A stretch of DNA of 64,000 bases, taken from Mucilaginibacter_A sp050954285 (GTDB lineage: Bacteria; Bacteroidota; Bacteroidia; Sphingobacteriales; Sphingobacteriaceae). Position numbers and translations under genes: made by a program. The notes under the pieces are model-generated. The model was not told where the DNA came from. It did no database searches and was given only the letters and a program-made list of their open reading frames with translations. Numbering within the stretch: position 1 is the first letter of the stretch; each line of letters starts with the position of its first letter. Shown here one piece after another: positions 62,210 to 64,000 of this stretch. The stretch lies in contig JBPBPL010000009.1 in assembly GCA_050954285.1 (NCBI GenBank), forward strand, positions 1 to 64,000, read 5' to 3'.

Positions 62210-62223
62210 ATGCTTCTTTTACC
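62210..62223 (-). repeat. dispersed repeat, GA variant
   Basis: ATGCTTCTTTTACC followed by GGCCTAAAATTAAG, in the gap upstream of trxB. Confidence 0.85.
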
Positions 62224-62279
62224 GGCCTAAAATTAAGTTGGTCTGACATTTGAATTTAACAATTGTGCATTCGAAAACG

Positions 62280-62287
62280 TATTTTTG
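62280..62287 (+). promoter_or_regulatory. putative -7 promoter element for trxB
   Basis: TATTTTTG matches TAnnTTTG, 18 bases before the trxB ATG. TTG triplets lie upstream but not at the standard spacing. Confidence 0.35.
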
Positions 62288-62305
62288 TATAAACTCGAAA
62301 ACAAC

Positions 62306-63262
62306 ATGTCTCAAGATACTGAACACGTACAATGCCTGATTATTGGTTCCGGCCCTGCCGGTTTTACCGCTGCCATTTATGCTGCCCGTGCTGATTTAAA
62401 ACCGGTTTTATATACCGGAATGTTGGCTGGCGGACAGTTAACACAAACGACAGAAGTTGAAAATTTTCCGGGTTATCCGGATGGCATCCAGGGACCGGAA
62501 ATGATGGAAAAATTTCAGAAACAGGCAGAGCGTTTTGGTACCGATATTCGTTATGGTTACATCAGTTCGGTAGATTTTTCGAGCACACCGCACAAGGTGG
62601 TTGTAGATGAAGTGAAAACAATTACAGCCGATACGGTGATTATTTCTACCGGTGCTTCTGCCAAGTGGCTGGGCCTGGAATCCGAACAAAAATACAATGG
62701 TTTCGGCGTTTCTGCCTGTGCCGTTTGCGATGGTTTCTTCTTTAAAAACCAGGATGTAGCCATTGTTGGGGCAGGAGATACGGCCGCAGAAGAAGCCACT
62801 TATCTGGCAAAATTATGCCGAAAAGTATATATGATTGTGCGCAAACCGGAATTCCGTGCTTCCAAAGCAATGGTGAGCAGGGTACAAAATACACACAATA
62901 TCGAGATTATTTACAGTTCTGATACACAGGAAATTGTGGGCGACGGGCAATCGGTAAATGGTGTCAAAATCAAAAATAATCAAACCCAGCAAGAGCGTTT
63001 GCTGGATGTTACCGGGTTTTTCGTGGCTATCGGTCATCACCCAAACACTGATATTTTTAAAGGCTGGATTGATACGGACGAGGTTGGCTACATCATCACC
63101 AAACCAGGCACCACGCAAACCAATATAGAAGGTGTTTTTGCTTGCGGTGATGCACAGGATAAGGTTTTCCGCCAGGCCATAACCGCTGCGGGAACGGGTT
63201 GCATGGCTGCTTTGGAAGCCGAACGCTACTTAGCGGCCAAAGAAGCTGCTGTGGAAGCATAA
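62306..63262 (+). CDS. trxB: thioredoxin reductase
   Basis: 318 residues from the ATG at 62306. FAD-binding IIGSGPAGFTAAIYAARADL, the redox-active CAVC (Cys138 and Cys141 in SACAVCDGFF), NADPH-binding VAIVGAGDTAAEEATYLA, and the C-terminal GVFACGDAQDKVFRQAITAAGTGCMAALEAERYL. Reduces thioredoxin in the cytoplasm. A TTG at 62285 is in frame but sits in the promoter box. Followed by a terminator. Confidence 0.96.
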   Translation: MSQDTEHVQCLIIGSGPAGFTAAIYAARADLKPVLYTGMLAGGQLTQTTEVENFPGYPDGIQGPEMMEKFQKQAERFGTDIRYGYISSVDFSSTPHKVVVDEVKTITADTVIISTGASAKWLGLESEQKYNGFGVSACAVCDGFFFKNQDVAIVGAGDTAAEEATYLAKLCRKVYMIVRKPEFRASKAMVSRVQNTHNIEIIYSSDTQEIVGDGQSVNGVKIKNNQTQQERLLDVTGFFVAIGHHPNTDIFKGWIDTDEVGYIITKPGTTQTNIEGVFACGDAQDKVFRQAITAAGTGCMAALEAERYLAAKEAAVEA

Positions 63263-63284
63263 TATAATTCATAACAAAATTTAT

Positions 63285-63320
63285 AAAAGCTTCTTGCCGT
63301 GAAAACGGACAGAAGCTTTT
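63285..63320 (+). terminator. rho-independent terminator after trxB
   Basis: AAAAGCTTCTTGCCGT (63285-63300) folds with ACGGACAGAAGCTTTT (63304-63320) around a GAAA loop, followed by a T-run. It overlaps the open frame of the next gene, which argues for that gene starting at 63338. Confidence 0.85.
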
Positions 63321-63337
63321 TTTATAATCAAAAATTC

Positions 63338-63934
63338 ATGGAACCTAAAACTTCTTTTACCGGTGGTATTTTAAAATATCTGATCTTACTATTGATTGTA
63401 CTTGCTGTAATTGCCGGCGGAATTTTCTTTTTAAAAGATAAACTTTTTGGTTCTCGGAAGGAAATGAAAGAAGATGTGATGGTAGAAAAAATTACGTCGA
63501 TGGGTAAGCTGGAACTGGTTAAATACGCAATGAAAGACGTGATTGAACAAAAAGAAGTACGCGCCATATTGCCGGATAAAAGAGTTTTGTTTGTTGCTGT
63601 TGGCGAAGTAACCGGTTGTATTGATTTAACCAAATTACAAAAAAAAGATATTGTGAAAGTTGGCGAAGATTCTATTACCATCAAATTGCCCAACCCCGAA
63701 ATTTGTTATGTAAAATTGGATCATCAAAAATCAAAAGTTTATGATGTTTCTGGCACCTGGTTTCAGGATGATACCAAAGATATGGTGGAAGGAATTTACA
63801 AGATTGCCGAACAGCGTTTGCTCAAAAATGCTGCTGATATGCAGCTTCTGGCTAAAACAAAGCAAAATGCACAGTTGATTTTTAAACCTATGCTGGAAAA
63901 TATCTCCGGAAAAAAAGTAACTGTTACTTTTTAA
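63338..63934 (+). CDS. DUF4230 membrane-anchored protein
   Basis: 198 residues from the ATG at 63338. One N-terminal membrane segment (LKYLILLLIVLAVIAGGIFFL) and a soluble domain with KITSMGKLELVKYAMKDVIEQ, LFVAVGEVTGCIDLTKL and KLPNPEICYVKLD, the DUF4230 pattern. Role unknown. A longer GTG-started frame (63299) would be translated through the trxB terminator and is rejected. Confidence 0.9.
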   Translation: MEPKTSFTGGILKYLILLLIVLAVIAGGIFFLKDKLFGSRKEMKEDVMVEKITSMGKLELVKYAMKDVIEQKEVRAILPDKRVLFVAVGEVTGCIDLTKLQKKDIVKVGEDSITIKLPNPEICYVKLDHQKSKVYDVSGTWFQDDTKDMVEGIYKIAEQRLLKNAADMQLLAKTKQNAQLIFKPMLENISGKKVTVTF

Positions 63935-63941
63935 ATTTCAG

Positions 63942-63955
63942 ATACTGTTTTTATC
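63942..63955 (-). repeat. dispersed repeat, AC variant, after DUF4230 stop
   Basis: ATACTGTTTTTATC followed by ACCTTAAAATC, seven bases after the stop codon. Confidence 0.85.
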
Positions 63956-64000
63956 ACCTTAAAATCTGGTTTATAACGGTAGTTTTTAAAACATGGCTTG

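Noticed and set aside
63299..63337. GTG start for the DUF4230 protein
   Set aside because: The segment is the trxB terminator hairpin and its translation lacks family similarity.
161..63955. Repeat word as a Chi site or replication-polarity (KOPS-like) motif
   Set aside because: Copies are nearly balanced between strands (30 plus, 25 minus) and many are inverted pairs, whereas Chi and KOPS are strand-biased and not paired.
1..64000. tRNA, rRNA or riboswitch genes
   Set aside because: No T-arm-like sequence with matching acceptor stem, no rRNA motif and no known riboswitch core was recognised by eye.

Overview
The window looks like the chromosome of an AT-rich, gliding or type IX-secreting member of the Bacteroidota, probably in or near the Sphingobacteriaceae. 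The evidence is protein content: CHU_C/type B sorting domains on secreted proteins, PorP/SprF-type proteins, a T9SS plug (DUF5103) protein, SusC/TonB receptor remnants, a GSII glutamine synthetase and Bacteroidota-type lipoproteins. Shine-Dalgarno sequences are mostly absent. No tRNA, rRNA, CRISPR array, prophage or complete insertion sequence was recognised.

Layout. 0-1 kb: tail of an unidentified gene, then rplU-rpmA. 1.1-1.5 kb: a lone BLUF photoreceptor. 1.5-9.4 kb: a tight minus-strand run of seven genes (two unknowns, T9SS plug protein, DEDDy exonuclease, duplicated peptide-ABC ATPase, RNase R, polyprenyl synthase). 9.5-13.4 kb: ABC-F ATPase, FUSC-type membrane protein and a carboxypeptidase-like surface protein. 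13.5-16.4 kb: an AT-rich island with a GNAT acetyltransferase and a PtuA/PtuB (Septu) defence pair between two copies of a hairpin-bearing direct repeat. 16.4-20.5 kb: FtsX-like permease, its ABC ATPase and a divergent TesA-like esterase. 20.8-25.3 kb: a large IgGFc/PKD/CHU_C secreted protein followed by its PorP/SprF partner. 25.4-35 kb: rpoN, mscL, a DUF2630 protein, another CHU_C protein, an MFS permease, GSII plus ammonium transporter, and a predicted lipoprotein methyltransferase. 35-48 kb: aldo/keto reductases, a gutted TonB receptor, another PorP/SprF protein, an SpmA-SpmB-like fusion, copA, an ArnT-like glycosyltransferase, a TMEM175-type channel and an RluA-family synthase. 48-64 kb: a small lipoprotein, MscS channel, HNH protein, quinone oxidoreductase, acyltransferase, EVE protein, SusC relic, GH2 beta-galactosidase, xerD, aroQ, DUF4112, trxB and DUF4230.

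The most unusual feature is a short repeated DNA word running through the whole window. By eye I count 55 copies of the 11-mer AAAA(GA or AC)AGYAT on the two strands, about one per 1.2 kb; my own arithmetic gives fewer than 0.5 expected by chance. The word usually sits in an extended site (a T-rich TTTTTAGGGT-like flank, then GATAAAAGAAGYAT or GATAAAAACAGYAT). It is strongly enriched between genes, often touches stop codons, and sometimes forms inverted pairs. Four pairs are 44-bp elements with exactly the same geometry (14-bp arm, 16-bp spacer, 14-bp arm), and two of these lie in frame inside genes. Density, both-strand distribution, intergenic inverted pairs and tolerance inside genes resemble the DNA uptake sequences of Neisseria and Haemophilus. 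I know of no such sequence described in Bacteroidota, so this is the leading candidate for an undescribed system; its function is inferred, not shown.
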